From Pelagibius litoralis (GTDB lineage Bacteria; Pseudomonadota; Alphaproteobacteria; Kiloniellales; Kiloniellaceae), in assembly GCF_011683915.1 (NCBI RefSeq), contig NZ_JAAQPH010000003.1, positions 124,001 to 188,000 of the forward strand: a stretch of 64,000 bases of DNA. The letters run 5' to 3'. Positions 1 through 8,017 of this stretch are shown here, one piece after another. Each line of letters opens with the position of its first letter. The first letter of the stretch is position 1. A model generated the notes under the pieces. It did no database searches and was not told the DNA's origin. It was given only the letters and a program-made list of their open reading frames with translations. Position numbers and translations under genes: made by a program.

Positions 1-1
1 G

Positions 2-877
2 GTGAGCACCAAGAGAATGCACATAAAGGCATCGCCGCATCAAGTGAGCACCGAAGAGTCTAAAGAGCGGTTTCCGCGCGGAAGGGAATTACCAACCCAG
101 TCCCCCTTATTTTGGGTTGGGCAGAAGGATCGCTACCTTCGGCAAATCCTGATTAGGGACATTGAGGCGACAACCGGGCGCAGACTGATCGTTTGGTTTG
201 CCAATCGCCTGAAGCCAGAAGCCAACATCGATGCGGGCGACCCTGTCTATTTGACTGAATTGTTCGGCGACGTCGGTGACGAGCCCGTGGACTTGATGCT
301 TGAGACTAACGGTGGGTCAACAGATTCGACAGAAGCGGTCGTCTCTTTGATCCAGTCATTGAGCAGTGACTTTCGTGTGGTGGTCGCAAACGCGGCCAAG
401 AGCAACGGCACCCTCATCTGCTTGGCGGCAAAAGGCATCGTAATGGGACCGCCAAGCGAACTGGGGCCAATTGATCCACAGATCAACGGCGTGCCCTGCA
501 CTATCTGGTCTATGCCCGAAGTGGCACAGCCAAACTTTGCGCTTCAGCAACTGGCGATCCGGGCCCTCCAGCAGTCAAAGAAATTAGCAAGCGCCCTTCT
601 CACCACAGGCATGATGAATGGCAAAGATCCACAACATATTGCTGAGGTGGTTGAGAAGCTTGCTACAGGAAATACCTATTTCTCCCATGGCTCAGCCATA
701 GATCATCGAGAGGCGTCCCAGCTTGGCCTCAATGTCGAGCACCTTCAGTCTGAAGACGAACTCTGGCAAAGAATCTGGCTGCTATACTGCATGTACGAGC
801 ATGACGTGCGTGCTGCCGAATATCTTAAGGTCTTCGAGGGGCGCTCCAGAAGCTTGGCGGTATCAGCCTCCCTCTAA
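2..877 (+). CDS. SDH-family ClpP-fold serine protease (possibly 5'-partial)
   Basis: This 291-residue protein resembles the SppA/ClpP-fold family named serine dehydrogenase proteinase. Visible signs are a glycine-rich oxyanion segment ETNGGSTDST (about residues 101-110), the candidate nucleophile Ser134 in AAKSNGTLIC, and the family signature SELGPIDPQI near residue 155. There is no signal peptide or membrane segment, so it is probably cytoplasmic. The reading frame opens with GTG at the window edge and has an ATG five codons later. An upstream start outside the window cannot be excluded. G+C content and third-position bias are visibly lower than in the rest of the window, which with the adjacent tRNA-Ser suggests acquired DNA. 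The substrate is unknown. Confidence 0.75.
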   Translation: MSTKRMHIKASPHQVSTEESKERFPRGRELPTQSPLFWVGQKDRYLRQILIRDIEATTGRRLIVWFANRLKPEANIDAGDPVYLTELFGDVGDEPVDLMLETNGGSTDSTEAVVSLIQSLSSDFRVVVANAAKSNGTLICLAAKGIVMGPPSELGPIDPQINGVPCTIWSMPEVAQPNFALQQLAIRALQQSKKLASALLTTGMMNGKDPQHIAEVVEKLATGNTYFSHGSAIDHREASQLGLNVEHLQSEDELWQRIWLLYCMYEHDVRAAEYLKVFEGRSRSLAVSASL

Positions 878-1024
878 GTGCCCCATCCTTAGTTATCTTT
901 GGCGGAACTCAAGGGACCAGACTTCCTGGAGGGTGCCGAATGCGCTGGCCCGTCCCGCCTCATTCCGGCTAATCCCACCATATCCCGTTTCGCCACTCGA
1001 ATTCCACGGCAAGCAGTGACGCAC

Positions 1025-1045
1025 TGTGGGGCCCATTGTGGGGCC
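1025..1045 (+). repeat. Direct repeat TGTGGGGCC x2, possible recombinase arm site
   Basis: Two copies of TGTGGGGCC lie 12 bases apart, about 55 bases from the 3' end of tRNA-Ser. Short direct repeats beside a tRNA 3' end can be integrase arm-binding sites. That role is inference, since no integrase gene is in view. The rest of 878-1100 holds no gene I can support. Confidence 0.3.
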
Positions 1046-1100
1046 GAGCATTCATGTCGACCAGAATACTAATAATTATCAGTAGTTTAAATATGGCAGA

Positions 1101-1190
1101 TGGCGGAGAGGGTGGGATTCGAACCCACGAGGCGGTTTCCCGCCCACACGCGTTCCAGGCGTGCGCCTTAAGCCACTCGGCCACCTCTCC
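1101..1190 (-). tRNA. tRNA-Ser(GGA)
   Basis: Read on the minus strand this is a class II tRNA. The acceptor stem is GGAGAGG/CCTCTCC, the anticodon stem CACGC/GCGTG encloses loop CTGGAAC with anticodon GGA, a long variable arm GGGCGG/CCGCC follows, and the T arm is GTGGG-TTCGAAT-CCCAC. A genomically encoded CCA ends the gene at 1101. It reads UCC/UCU serine codons. The 3' end faces the low-G+C segment at the window edge, the usual side for island integration. Confidence 0.96.
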
Positions 1191-1549
1191 TTCAGCGCGG
1201 CAATCCCTGTTCTACCGCATTCCCATTTCCCAAAGATAAACCGGGAAGCGGGTCGGCGGCACAGCCAGGGGCAGCCAGCGGCGCGAAACTAGCCGAGGGC
1301 GGGCCCGGATGCAATGTCTTGATGCGGGCCGCCGCCCGGAAGGGCCTTAGGGTCTTTCTGGGCTTAGACGGCACCAGCCCACGCCCCCTCCCGGCCACCC
1401 CCGATATCCCCGGGCCCAAAAAAAGCGGCCTGCCGGTTGGCTGCAACCATCGGAGGCTGCTAATATCCCCCGGTCGCCGCCCTGACGAATCCCGGACCGT
1501 TAGCGATCAAAGATCCGGACGGTGCAGGAGGCGGTAATTTGGGGGACTC
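1191..1549. other. Intergenic stretch holding a half repeat element
   Basis: The 359 bases between tRNA-Ser and the next gene contain no convincing reading frame. Their only recognisable content is a truncated copy of the hairpin repeat at 1348-1400. The promoter of the tRNA gene should lie in the left part of this region, but I see no clear -35/-10 pair. Confidence 0.5.
1348..1400 (+). repeat. Half copy of palindromic repeat family 1
   Basis: This segment matches the flank and left arm of the elements at 1886-2011 and 26662-26787 (GGTCTTTCTGGGC..., GACGGCACC, then CCCCCTCCCGGCCACCC). The loop and right arm are missing, and unrelated sequence follows directly. It appears to be a truncated member of the family. 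Confidence 0.75.
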
Positions 1550-1888
1550 ATGATTGTTGGCCGCGTTCTCGGCTGGTTCTTTCTCTTCGCAGCGCTGGTA
1601 TTGCTTGGCTGGGATGGGGTGTCGTCGTTGAGCAGCGGCGAATGGCGCTTTGCCGTGCTCGGCCAGCGCTGGTTCGAAATCGATCAGGCAATGGGCGGTG
1701 CCAGCCTGAACATCCTTCAGGCCGGGATCGAGCGCAGGATCTCGGTGGATCTTTGGGACAATATCTTCACGCCCCTGCTGCAGTGGTGGGCCTGGCTGGT
1801 GTTCTTCGTCCCCGGGGCTGTCCTGGTGCTGCTGTTCCGGCGCTGGGGCGGCGAACGCCAACACAAACGCTTCTCGGGCCGCCGCTAG
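1550..1888 (+). CDS. Small two-helix membrane protein, unknown function
   Basis: This 112-residue protein has two hydrophobic spans, at about residues 3-24 and 76-97. They are separated by a roughly 50-residue, probably periplasmic, segment rich in Trp and acidic residues, and a basic tail (RRWGGERQHKR) follows. This topology suggests an integral inner-membrane protein with the basic tail in the cytoplasm. I recognise no family motif. A GGGG ribosome-binding run lies just before the ATG. The stop codon TAG is the first three bases of a repeat element, so the C-terminus may have been shaped by that element. It stands alone between tRNA-Ser and the convergent lepA. Confidence 0.7.
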   Translation: MIVGRVLGWFFLFAALVLLGWDGVSSLSSGEWRFAVLGQRWFEIDQAMGGASLNILQAGIERRISVDLWDNIFTPLLQWWAWLVFFVPGAVLVLLFRRWGGERQHKRFSGRR

Positions 1889-2011
1889 AGTCTTTTTGAT
1901 TTAGGCGGCACCGGCCCGCTCCCCCTCCCGGCCACCCAACGCCAGTATCCTATGGGTGGCCGGGAGGGGGAGCGGGCTGGAACCGCTTCGACGTAAGTCG
2001 AAAACGTTCTA
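1886..2011. repeat. Palindromic repeat family 1, full copy with flipped core
   Basis: A long hairpin has GC-rich arms CCCGCTCCCCCTCCCGGCC-ACCC and the matching right arm, with the 16-base loop AACGCCAGTATCCTAT. The left flank is TAGAGTCTTTTTGATTT and the right flank carries a small second hairpin TTCGAC-GTAA-GTCGAA. Compared with the copies at 16342 and 26662 the flanks are exchanged, while the loop reads in the same direction. No U-tract follows the main stem, so it is not a standard terminator. Confidence 0.85.
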
Positions 2012-2033
2012 AAAAACCACTTTCCGAGAGCGG

Positions 2034-3836
2034 TTAGCCGTCACCCATCTTGAGGGCGGCCAGGAAGGCCGACTGCGGAATCTCCACATTGCCGACCTGG
2101 CGCATGCGCTTCTTGCCGGCCTTCTGTTTTTCCAACAGCTTGCGCTTTCTGGAAACGTCACCGCCGTAGCACTTGGCCGTCACATCCTTGCGCAGGGCCG
2201 AGATGGTTTCCCGCGCGATGACCTTGCCGCCGATCGCCGCCTGAATGGCGATCTTGAAGAGCTGGCGCGGAATCAGGTCCTTCAGGCGTTCACAGAGGAC
2301 GCGGCCGCGCGGCTCCGCCTGGGCACGGTGCACGATGATCGCCAGGGAATCGACAGGCTCCTGGTTGACCAGGACAGAGACCTTCACCAGGTCGCTCTCG
2401 CGGTATTCCTCGATCTGGTAGTCGAAACTGGCATAGCCGCGGGACACCGATTTCAGCCGGTCGTAAAAGTCGAACACCACCTCGTTGAGCGGCAGGCGGT
2501 AGACCAGCATGGCGCGGCTGCCGGCATAGGTAAGGTCGATCTGTTCGCCGCGGCGATCCTCGCAGAGCTTCAGGATCGGCCCCAGAAACTCGTCGGGCAC
2601 CAGGATCGTGGCCTTGATCCAGGGCTCTTCGATCTTGGCGATCTTCATGACGTCGGGCATGTCGGCCGGGTTGTGCAGCTCGATCATCTCGCCCTTGGTC
2701 AGATGGATTTTATAAACCACGGAGGGCGCCGTGGTAATCAGGTCGAGATTGAACTCGCGCTCCAGGCGCTCCTGCACGATCTCCAGGTGCAGCAGCCCCA
2801 GAAAGCCGCAGCGGAAGCCGAAACCCAGGGCCGCCGAGGTTTCCGCCTCGAACTGGAAGGACGAGTCGTTGAGCGCCAGTTTACCGAGCGAATCCCGCAG
2901 CGTTTCGTATTCCGCCGCGTCGACCGGGAACAGACCGCAGAAGACCACCGGCACGGAGGGCTTGAAACCGGGCAAGGGCGCCGCGGCAAGGCGCTTCTCC
3001 TCGGTGATGGTGTCGCCGACGTTGGTATCCGCCACCGACTTGATGCTGGCGGTAAGGAAACCGATCTCCCCGGGGCCGAGCAGCGGCAGGCTGGCCATCT
3101 TCGGGGTGAAAGCGCCGACCTTCTCCACCAGATGGGTCGACTTGCTGCCCATCATGCGGATCTTCATACCCGGCTTCAGGGTGCCGTCGACCACCCGCAC
3201 CAGGGTGATGACGCCAAGGTAGGCGTCGTACCAGCTATCGACCAGCAGGGCCTTCAGCGGCGCCTCGGCATCGCCTTTGGGCGCCGGCAGGCGTTTCACC
3301 AGGGCTTCCAGCACCGCATCCACGCCTTCGCCGGTCTTGGCCGAAATCGGCAGGGCTTCGCTGGCGTCAATACCGATCACCTCCTCGATCTGCTCCTTGA
3401 TGCGCTCCGGCTCCGCGGCCGGCAGGTCGACCTTGTTCAGGACCGGAACGATCTCGTGGTCGTTGTCGATCGCCAGATAGACGTTGGCCAGGGTCTGCGC
3501 TTCGACCCCCTGGCTGGCATCGACCAGCAGCAGGGAGCCTTCGCAGGCCGCCAGCGAGCGGCTGACCTCGTAGGAGAAGTCGACATGGCCCGGCGTGTCG
3601 ATGAGGTTCAGTTCGTAGGTCTCGCCGTCCCCGGCCTTGTAGCTCAGGCGGACGGTCTGGGCCTTGATGGTGATGCCGCGCTCACGCTCCAGGTCCATGG
3701 AGTCCAGGACCTGCTCCTTCATCTCCCGGTCGCTCAAGGCCCCGCAAAGCTGAATCAGGCGGTCGGCCAGGGTCGATTTCCCATGATCGATATGGGCGAT
3801 GATCGCAAAATTTCGGATGTGTGAGAGCTCGGTCAT
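2034..3836 (-). CDS. lepA: Elongation factor 4 (LepA), back-translocating GTPase
   Basis: This 600-residue GTPase matches LepA/EF4 throughout. It has the P-loop AHIDHGKST near residue 14, the G3 motif DTPGH, the G4 motif NKVD, EF-G-like domains II, III and V, and the LepA-specific C-terminal tail ending in [17 protein letters not shown]. LepA acts on translating ribosomes and can reverse faulty translocation. The start at 3836 (MTELSHIRN) gives the standard family length. The open frame upstream to 4061 would add 75 residues with no family support. The gene is convergent with the small membrane protein gene, and the repeat element lies between them. Confidence 0.97.
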   Translation of the reverse strand: MTELSHIRNFAIIAHIDHGKSTLADRLIQLCGALSDREMKEQVLDSMDLERERGITIKAQTVRLSYKAGDGETYELNLIDTPGHVDFSYEVSRSLAACEGSLLLVDASQGVEAQTLANVYLAIDNDHEIVPVLNKVDLPAAEPERIKEQIEEVIGIDASEALPISAKTGEGVDAVLEALVKRLPAPKGDAEAPLKALLVDSWYDAYLGVITLVRVVDGTLKPGMKIRMMGSKSTHLVEKVGAFTPKMASLPLLGPGEIGFLTASIKSVADTNVGDTITEEKRLAAAPLPGFKPSVPVVFCGLFPVDAAEYETLRDSLGKLALNDSSFQFEAETSAALGFGFRCGFLGLLHLEIVQERLEREFNLDLITTAPSVVYKIHLTKGEMIELHNPADMPDVMKIAKIEEPWIKATILVPDEFLGPILKLCEDRRGEQIDLTYAGSRAMLVYRLPLNEVVFDFYDRLKSVSRGYASFDYQIEEYRESDLVKVSVLVNQEPVDSLAIIVHRAQAEPRGRVLCERLKDLIPRQLFKIAIQAAIGGKVIARETISALRKDVTAKCYGGDVSRKRKLLEKQKAGKKRMRQVGNVEIPQSAFLAALKMGDG

Positions 3837-4149
3837 GGTGCCTTGATAAAATCGCGATAAAGCCGCTTGAGAACCTTTGCCAGACCGGACCGCGCCCCGG
3901 AACAAGCTTGGGGCGCCCAGCCATGGCAAGTGCCGCGCCCGCCCGCCAGGAGACAGAACACGGCGCGCTGGAAGATAGGGCCCAGACGCGCCTTGTTCAA
4001 CGCCTTGATGCAGAGACCCAAAAGCCCGGCGAAGAAGCCCAGCCGGCGCGCGGATAAGCATCCGCCTATACGCCAGAAAGGGTATATTTGTCCCGAAGTC
4101 GTCACACCCTCGGCGATAGACGCTGTGTTAGCTCTCAAACAGTAGGTCT
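3837..4149. other. Divergent intergenic region between lepA and a small gene
   Basis: These 313 bases separate the divergent starts of lepA and the 94-residue protein and should hold both promoters. An AT-rich patch around 4080-4095 (GGTATATTTGTCC) is the best promoter candidate, but no clean spaced pair is visible. A 101-codon minus-strand frame fills most of it and is judged non-coding. Confidence 0.4.
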
Positions 4150-4434
4150 ATGGAGGACATGTTGAAGCGACACAATATCTTGATCGAACCCTGGCGGGAG
4201 ACATCAAGCTTTACCTATGAGCGCGGCGAATCGCTGTTCCGTTGGACCGTAACCTTCGAACGCGATGGCCTGCGCTACGAGCAGGGCACGGCAAGAACCC
4301 ACGCGGAGGCCAGAGCGGCCGCCGAGTCCTTTCTGGAGAATCAGGGTGTCGAACTGCATTGGCAACCGCCCGCAAGCGCCACGACCCGCGTCTTGACCCC
4401 CAGGTCCGGGCACCCAAGATTCTTCCAGTATTAA
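4150..4434 (+). CDS. Hypothetical 94-residue soluble protein
   Basis: The protein is short and mostly hydrophilic, without signal peptide or membrane span. The central part (RWTVTFERDGLRYEQGTARTH, about residues 31-51) alternates charged and hydrophobic residues as in a small beta sheet. A helix follows (AEARAAAESFLENQG). This pattern resembles small dsRBD-like alpha/beta domains, but I cannot name a family. The start is ATG with AGGAG-like purines upstream (TATGGAGGAC overlaps an in-frame ATG pair). It lies divergently from lepA and is followed by a composite repeat element. Confidence 0.6.
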   Translation: MEDMLKRHNILIEPWRETSSFTYERGESLFRWTVTFERDGLRYEQGTARTHAEARAAAESFLENQGVELHWQPPASATTRVLTPRSGHPRFFQY

Positions 4435-4445
4435 GACATCTCTCC

Positions 4446-4582
4446 TAGAGCAGAACCGGGTTGGATGGAATCGCTGAAAGCGATCCATCAACCCGGTGAA
4501 TCTGCTCTAACTACTTGATGTCGATCGGATTCACATGTTTTGTCGAAACCACGAAGTGGTTCCGTCAAAACATGATCCGATC
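4446..4582 (+). repeat. Composite two-hairpin repeat family 2, copy 1
   Basis: Two adjacent hairpins form one element. Hairpin A (4446-4509) has outer arms TAGAGCAGA/TCTGCTCTA and inner arms ACCGGGTTG.../...CAACCCGGT. Hairpin B (4521-4582) has arms GATCGGATTCACATGTTTTG / CAAAACATGATCCGATC around AACCAC-GAA-GTGGTT. The same pair recurs in reverse order and orientation at 60771-60909, so the whole is one mobile or amplified unit. Confidence 0.85.
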
Positions 4583-4732
4583 TAGGGTTTCTATCTTTGA
4601 GAGTAGGATTAAGACTGCTAGAGTACTCGGGATTTGGGTGGCATTGTCTCAATTCTTCACGGAATCTCAACGCCGGTGGGGAATATTCGGGGGGATCTCA
4701 GCGTTCTCGCAACAGGACACTGAGGAAGAACG

Positions 4733-5101
4733 ATGCGGAGAGGTTTCATGGGCAAAATCATTACGACAGCGGGAAGCGGCCTGCGGATGGCCGCCTGTAT
4801 TGCAGTAGCGGGGTTCGTCCTCGCAACTTCGGCATCTCCCGCCGCAGCGGCGCGCAACGAAGCGCGCTGGTATCAGCAGAACTACTGTTTGGTGAAGGCA
4901 TACGAAGCGCTCGGTAACAAGAACGCAGCCACCCACAACAAGCATGCGCGCCAGTCACGCGCCAAGCTGATCCGGCTGGGCGTGCCCGAACATCACCTGC
5001 GCGAGCTCGAAGGCTTCATCGACAAGACCATCCGGAAAACTTCAGCGGGCAACAAAGCGCATCAGGGGCCGCGCATTTGCATGCAGTGGTACAGCACCTG
5101 A
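4733..5101 (+). CDS. Small secreted protein with a conserved-looking Cys pair, unknown
   Basis: This 122-residue protein begins with a clear signal peptide: a basic start, a hydrophobic core ACIAVAGFVLATSA, and cleavage probably after SPAAAA near residue 39. The mature part is about 80 residues, basic and helical, with two cysteines near its ends (NYCLVK and RICMQW) that could form a disulfide in the periplasm. Two starts are possible, ATG 4733 and ATG 4748 (MGKIITT). Both have purine-rich sequence upstream. A strong terminator follows at 5172, so it is a monocistronic unit. I do not recognise the family. Confidence 0.7.
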   Translation: MRRGFMGKIITTAGSGLRMAACIAVAGFVLATSASPAAAARNEARWYQQNYCLVKAYEALGNKNAATHNKHARQSRAKLIRLGVPEHHLRELEGFIDKTIRKTSAGNKAHQGPRICMQWYST

Positions 5102-5171
5102 GTGTAGACGAGACGGCCGCAGAGCCTGAAAAGGCCCGCCGCCACCTGATACCCAGTTGATCGAGATTCAG

Positions 5172-5203
5172 AGAAAGCCCGGTTCGCAGAACCGGGCTTT
5201 CTT
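5172..5203 (+). terminator. Rho-independent terminator of the small secreted protein gene
   Basis: Stem AGAAAGCCCGGTT / AACCGGGCTTTCT with a CGCAG loop, ending in CTTTCTTG, lies 70 bases after the stop codon at 5101. Confidence 0.85.
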
Positions 5204-5368
5204 GATTCTGCCGACAATCAGCCAACGGCCAAACGACGAAAGCGTTGCGCTCTTGCCACAGGTGAGTGCGCGATTATCACAGTCAGGGCGATCTTAACCT
5301 TTCGTTAACCATGCCCGGTCGACGCTCACCTTTCTCGAATACCGAGAGATGGGCAGGGAAAACTGGCA

Positions 5369-5551
5369 ATGGATCGCAGAATAAGCGAGGCCGAGGCGCG
5401 CGAGTACGCGGCCATGAATTGGGCCTTGGCCGCGCGCGCGGAAGCGGCGGGTAACATCAAGCTCGCCAAGGAATTGGTCGCAAAAGCCCGACGGGCCGAC
5501 GAGCTATGGGCACGCAACAGCGATGGCGGCGACCGTCTGGCCTCGCGCTGA
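5369..5551 (+). CDS. Hypothetical 60-residue helical protein
   Basis: This short frame has GC-rich third positions typical of genes in this window. It encodes an Ala/Arg/Glu-rich helical peptide (SEAEAREYAAMNWALAARAEAAG), possibly a coiled coil, with no signal sequence. The ribosome-binding site is weak (GGGAAAACTGGCA before ATG). No family is recognised and a non-coding origin remains possible. It is convergent with pheT. Confidence 0.45.
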   Translation: MDRRISEAEAREYAAMNWALAARAEAAGNIKLAKELVAKARRADELWARNSDGGDRLASR

Positions 5552-5565
5552 CACCCGACACCTTT

Positions 5566-5622
5566 CCCGGATCTTTTAGGCGCGCCCGAATCTTTTAAAT
5601 GCGCCCCGGTCTTTTAGGCGCG
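5566..5622. repeat. Three tandem 18-20 base units overlapping the pheT stop
   Basis: The units CCCGGATCTTTTAGGCGCG, CCCGAATCTTTTAAATGCGC and CCCGGTCTTTTAGGCGCG follow one another. The third contains the pheT stop codon at 5614-5616. The array looks like local tandem duplication of the 3' end of pheT. Confidence 0.7.
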
Positions 5623-8013
5623 AAGAGCGCCGCCCGTTGCCGTGGTGACCTGTTTCACGACCTTCTCGGCCACCGCCTCGATCTCCTGATCGGTCAGCGT
5701 CGCCTCACGCGGCTGCAGGGTGACCGCGATGGCCAGCGACTTCTTGCCCGGCTCCACGCCCTTGCCCCGATAGACATCGAACAGCGCGACATCACTGATG
5801 AGCGCCTTGTCCGCCCCACGGGCTGCGCGCAGCAGTTTTTCCGCCGGCACATCCTCATCGACCAGGAAGGCGAAGTCGCGCGATACGGGCTGAAAGGCCG
5901 ATAGCGTCAGGAGGGCCGGCTTCTGCTTGCCGGCACGCGGCAGGGGCACGCGGTCGAGGAAAACCTCGAAGGCCACCGCCGGCCCCTTCAGGTCCAGCGC
6001 CTTCAGCACCCGCGGATGCAGCTCACCGAACTGCGCCAGCACGTTGGGGCCGAGCCTGAGCACGCCGGAGCGGCCGGGGTGGTACCAGGCCGGCGCATCG
6101 GGCGTGACCTGCAGATTGCCGGTCGGCGCCGCGCAGGCCGCCAGCACCGCCTCGGCATCGCCTTTGGCGTCGAAGGCATCGACCGGGCGCGGCGCGGCGG
6201 TCCAGTTGCGCCCCTGGCTCTCGCCCGCCCGGATACCGGCGGCCACGGTCGCCTGCCCCTTGGGGCTGTCGTCATGGTACTGCGGACCAACTTCGAAGAG
6301 CGCCAGGTCGCCATAGCCACGGTCGGCATTGCGGACCGCCGCGGAGGCCAGATTGGCCAGCGGGGTCGGGCGCATGACATCGAGGTCGGCGGAAATCGGA
6401 TTATCGAGACGCAGCGCGTCGGGCATGCCGCCGAACAAAGCCGCCTCCTTGCTGGAGACGAAAGAGAAGGTCACCCCCTCCAGCATGCCGCGCCAGGCGA
6501 GCGCCGTACGGGTTGCCGCGACCCGGCGCTGGGACGGGCTCAAGGCCGCCTTGGGCAGGTAGGTCTCGCGCGGCAGGTCGACCTCGGGAATGGCGTCATA
6601 GCCGTGGATGCGCAACACCTCCTCGACCAGACAGGCCTCGCCCTCGATATCCGGGCGCCAGGACGGCACCGCCGCCGTCAGCCTGTCGCCGTCTTGGCCG
6701 ACGGCAAAGCCGAGGCGCTCGAGGATCTCGCCCTGGCGGTCGGCGGCGATTTCGACGCCGCAGAGGGTCGCCGTGCGGGACGGGCGCAGGCTGACCTGAC
6801 GGTCCCAGGCCGGCAGTTCGCCGGCGGTCACCACCGCGCTGGCCTCGCCACCGCAAAGTTCCAGGATCAGGCGGCTCGCCACCTCGACCGCAGGCAGCAC
6901 GAAGTTCGGATCGACGCCACGCTCGAAGCGGTAGCGCGCGTCGGAGTGGATGCCAAGCTTGCGCCCGCTCTCCGCCACCCGCACGGGATCGAAGAGGGCG
7001 GCTTCGAGGAAGACGTTGGTGGTCTCTTCGGTGCAGCCGGAGACCTCGCCGCCCATGATGCCGCCGATGCCTTCGGGCCCGGCGTCGTCCTCGATCACCA
7101 CCATGGTCTCGTCGAGGCTATAGGTATCGCCGTCGAGGGCGACGATCTCGCTGCCCGGCTTGGCCAGACGCATCACCACATCGCCCTTTACCTTGTCGGC
7201 ATCGAAAACGTGCAGCGGACGGTTCAGGCCGAAGGTGACGTAGTTGGTGATATCGACCAGCGCGGAGATCGGCCGCAGGCCGATGGCCCGCAGGCGATCC
7301 TGCATCCATTTCGGGCTGGGGCCGTTCTTCACATTGCGGAAGCTGCGCCCGGCCACGAAGGGACAGAGGTGCTGCTGATCTTCAGGCAGATCCCGGCGCC
7401 ATTTGATCGGGCTTTCGAAGACGCCGGGAACCGGCGTCTCGTCCAGCGGCTTCAAGGTGCCGAGCCCGGCGGCGGCCAGATCGCGCGCGATGCCGCGCAC
7501 GCCCAGGCAGTCGCCCCGGTTCGGGGTGATGGCGATCTCGATCACCGGGTCGTCAAGGCCCGCAACCCGGGCGAAAGGCGTGCCCAGCGGCACGTCTTCG
7601 CTCAGTTCGATGATGCCCTCGTGGTCGTCGGAGAGGCCCATCTCGCGCTCGGAAACCAGCATGCCGTTGGACTCTTCACCGCGGATGTTCCCGGCCTTCA
7701 GGGTGATTTCCGTCCCCGGGACATAACTGCCGACGGGGGCGAAGACGCCCAGCATGCCGGTCTTGGCGTTGGGCGCGCCGCAGACCACCTGGACCTCTTC
7801 GCGGCCGGTGTCGACGATGCAGACCCTCAGACGGTCGGCATTGGGGTGCTGGCGCGCTTCCTTGACCCGCGCCACGGTGAAGGCCTTCAGGGCTTCGGCC
7901 CGGTCTTCGATGCCTTCGACTTCCAGGCCGATCATCGACAGGGTGTCGGTGATCTCCTTGAAGGAGGCTTCGGTCTCCAGATGGTCTTTCAGCCAGGCGA
8001 GGGTGAACTTCAT
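5614..8013 (-). CDS. pheT: Phenylalanine-tRNA ligase beta subunit
   Basis: The 799-residue beta chain of the cytoplasmic (alpha-beta)2 PheRS. Domain order fits the family: an N-terminal EMAP-II-like tRNA-binding domain (FTVARVKEARQHPNADRL, VVCGAPN, about residues 45-150), the B3/B4 editing domain, the B5 domain (RPSRTATLCGVEI onward), a catalytic-like core, and a C-terminal ferredoxin-fold anticodon-binding domain beginning FQPVSRDFAFLVDEDVP near residue 700. The start MKFTLAWLKDHL is the canonical one. It follows pheS by four bases and is almost certainly cotranscribed. Its stop codon lies within a tandem repeat. Confidence 0.98.
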   Translation of the reverse strand: MKFTLAWLKDHLETEASFKEITDTLSMIGLEVEGIEDRAEALKAFTVARVKEARQHPNADRLRVCIVDTGREEVQVVCGAPNAKTGMLGVFAPVGSYVPGTEITLKAGNIRGEESNGMLVSEREMGLSDDHEGIIELSEDVPLGTPFARVAGLDDPVIEIAITPNRGDCLGVRGIARDLAAAGLGTLKPLDETPVPGVFESPIKWRRDLPEDQQHLCPFVAGRSFRNVKNGPSPKWMQDRLRAIGLRPISALVDITNYVTFGLNRPLHVFDADKVKGDVVMRLAKPGSEIVALDGDTYSLDETMVVIEDDAGPEGIGGIMGGEVSGCTEETTNVFLEAALFDPVRVAESGRKLGIHSDARYRFERGVDPNFVLPAVEVASRLILELCGGEASAVVTAGELPAWDRQVSLRPSRTATLCGVEIAADRQGEILERLGFAVGQDGDRLTAAVPSWRPDIEGEACLVEEVLRIHGYDAIPEVDLPRETYLPKAALSPSQRRVAATRTALAWRGMLEGVTFSFVSSKEAALFGGMPDALRLDNPISADLDVMRPTPLANLASAAVRNADRGYGDLALFEVGPQYHDDSPKGQATVAAGIRAGESQGRNWTAAPRPVDAFDAKGDAEAVLAACAAPTGNLQVTPDAPAWYHPGRSGVLRLGPNVLAQFGELHPRVLKALDLKGPAVAFEVFLDRVPLPRAGKQKPALLTLSAFQPVSRDFAFLVDEDVPAEKLLRAARGADKALISDVALFDVYRGKGVEPGKKSLAIAVTLQPREATLTDQEIEAVAEKVVKQVTTATGGALRA

Positions 8014-8017
8014 CGCG

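Noticed and set aside
1908-1980. Treating repeat family 1 hairpins as Rho-independent terminators
   Set aside because: The stems are very strong, but no U-tract follows on either strand and flanking sequence is conserved beyond the hairpin.
3833-4138. A 101-codon minus-strand frame ending in an ATGA overlap with lepA
   Set aside because: The overlap looks like coupling, but the product has no recognisable domain, codon use is poor and the region should hold the lepA promoter. Not annotated, though conservation would change this.
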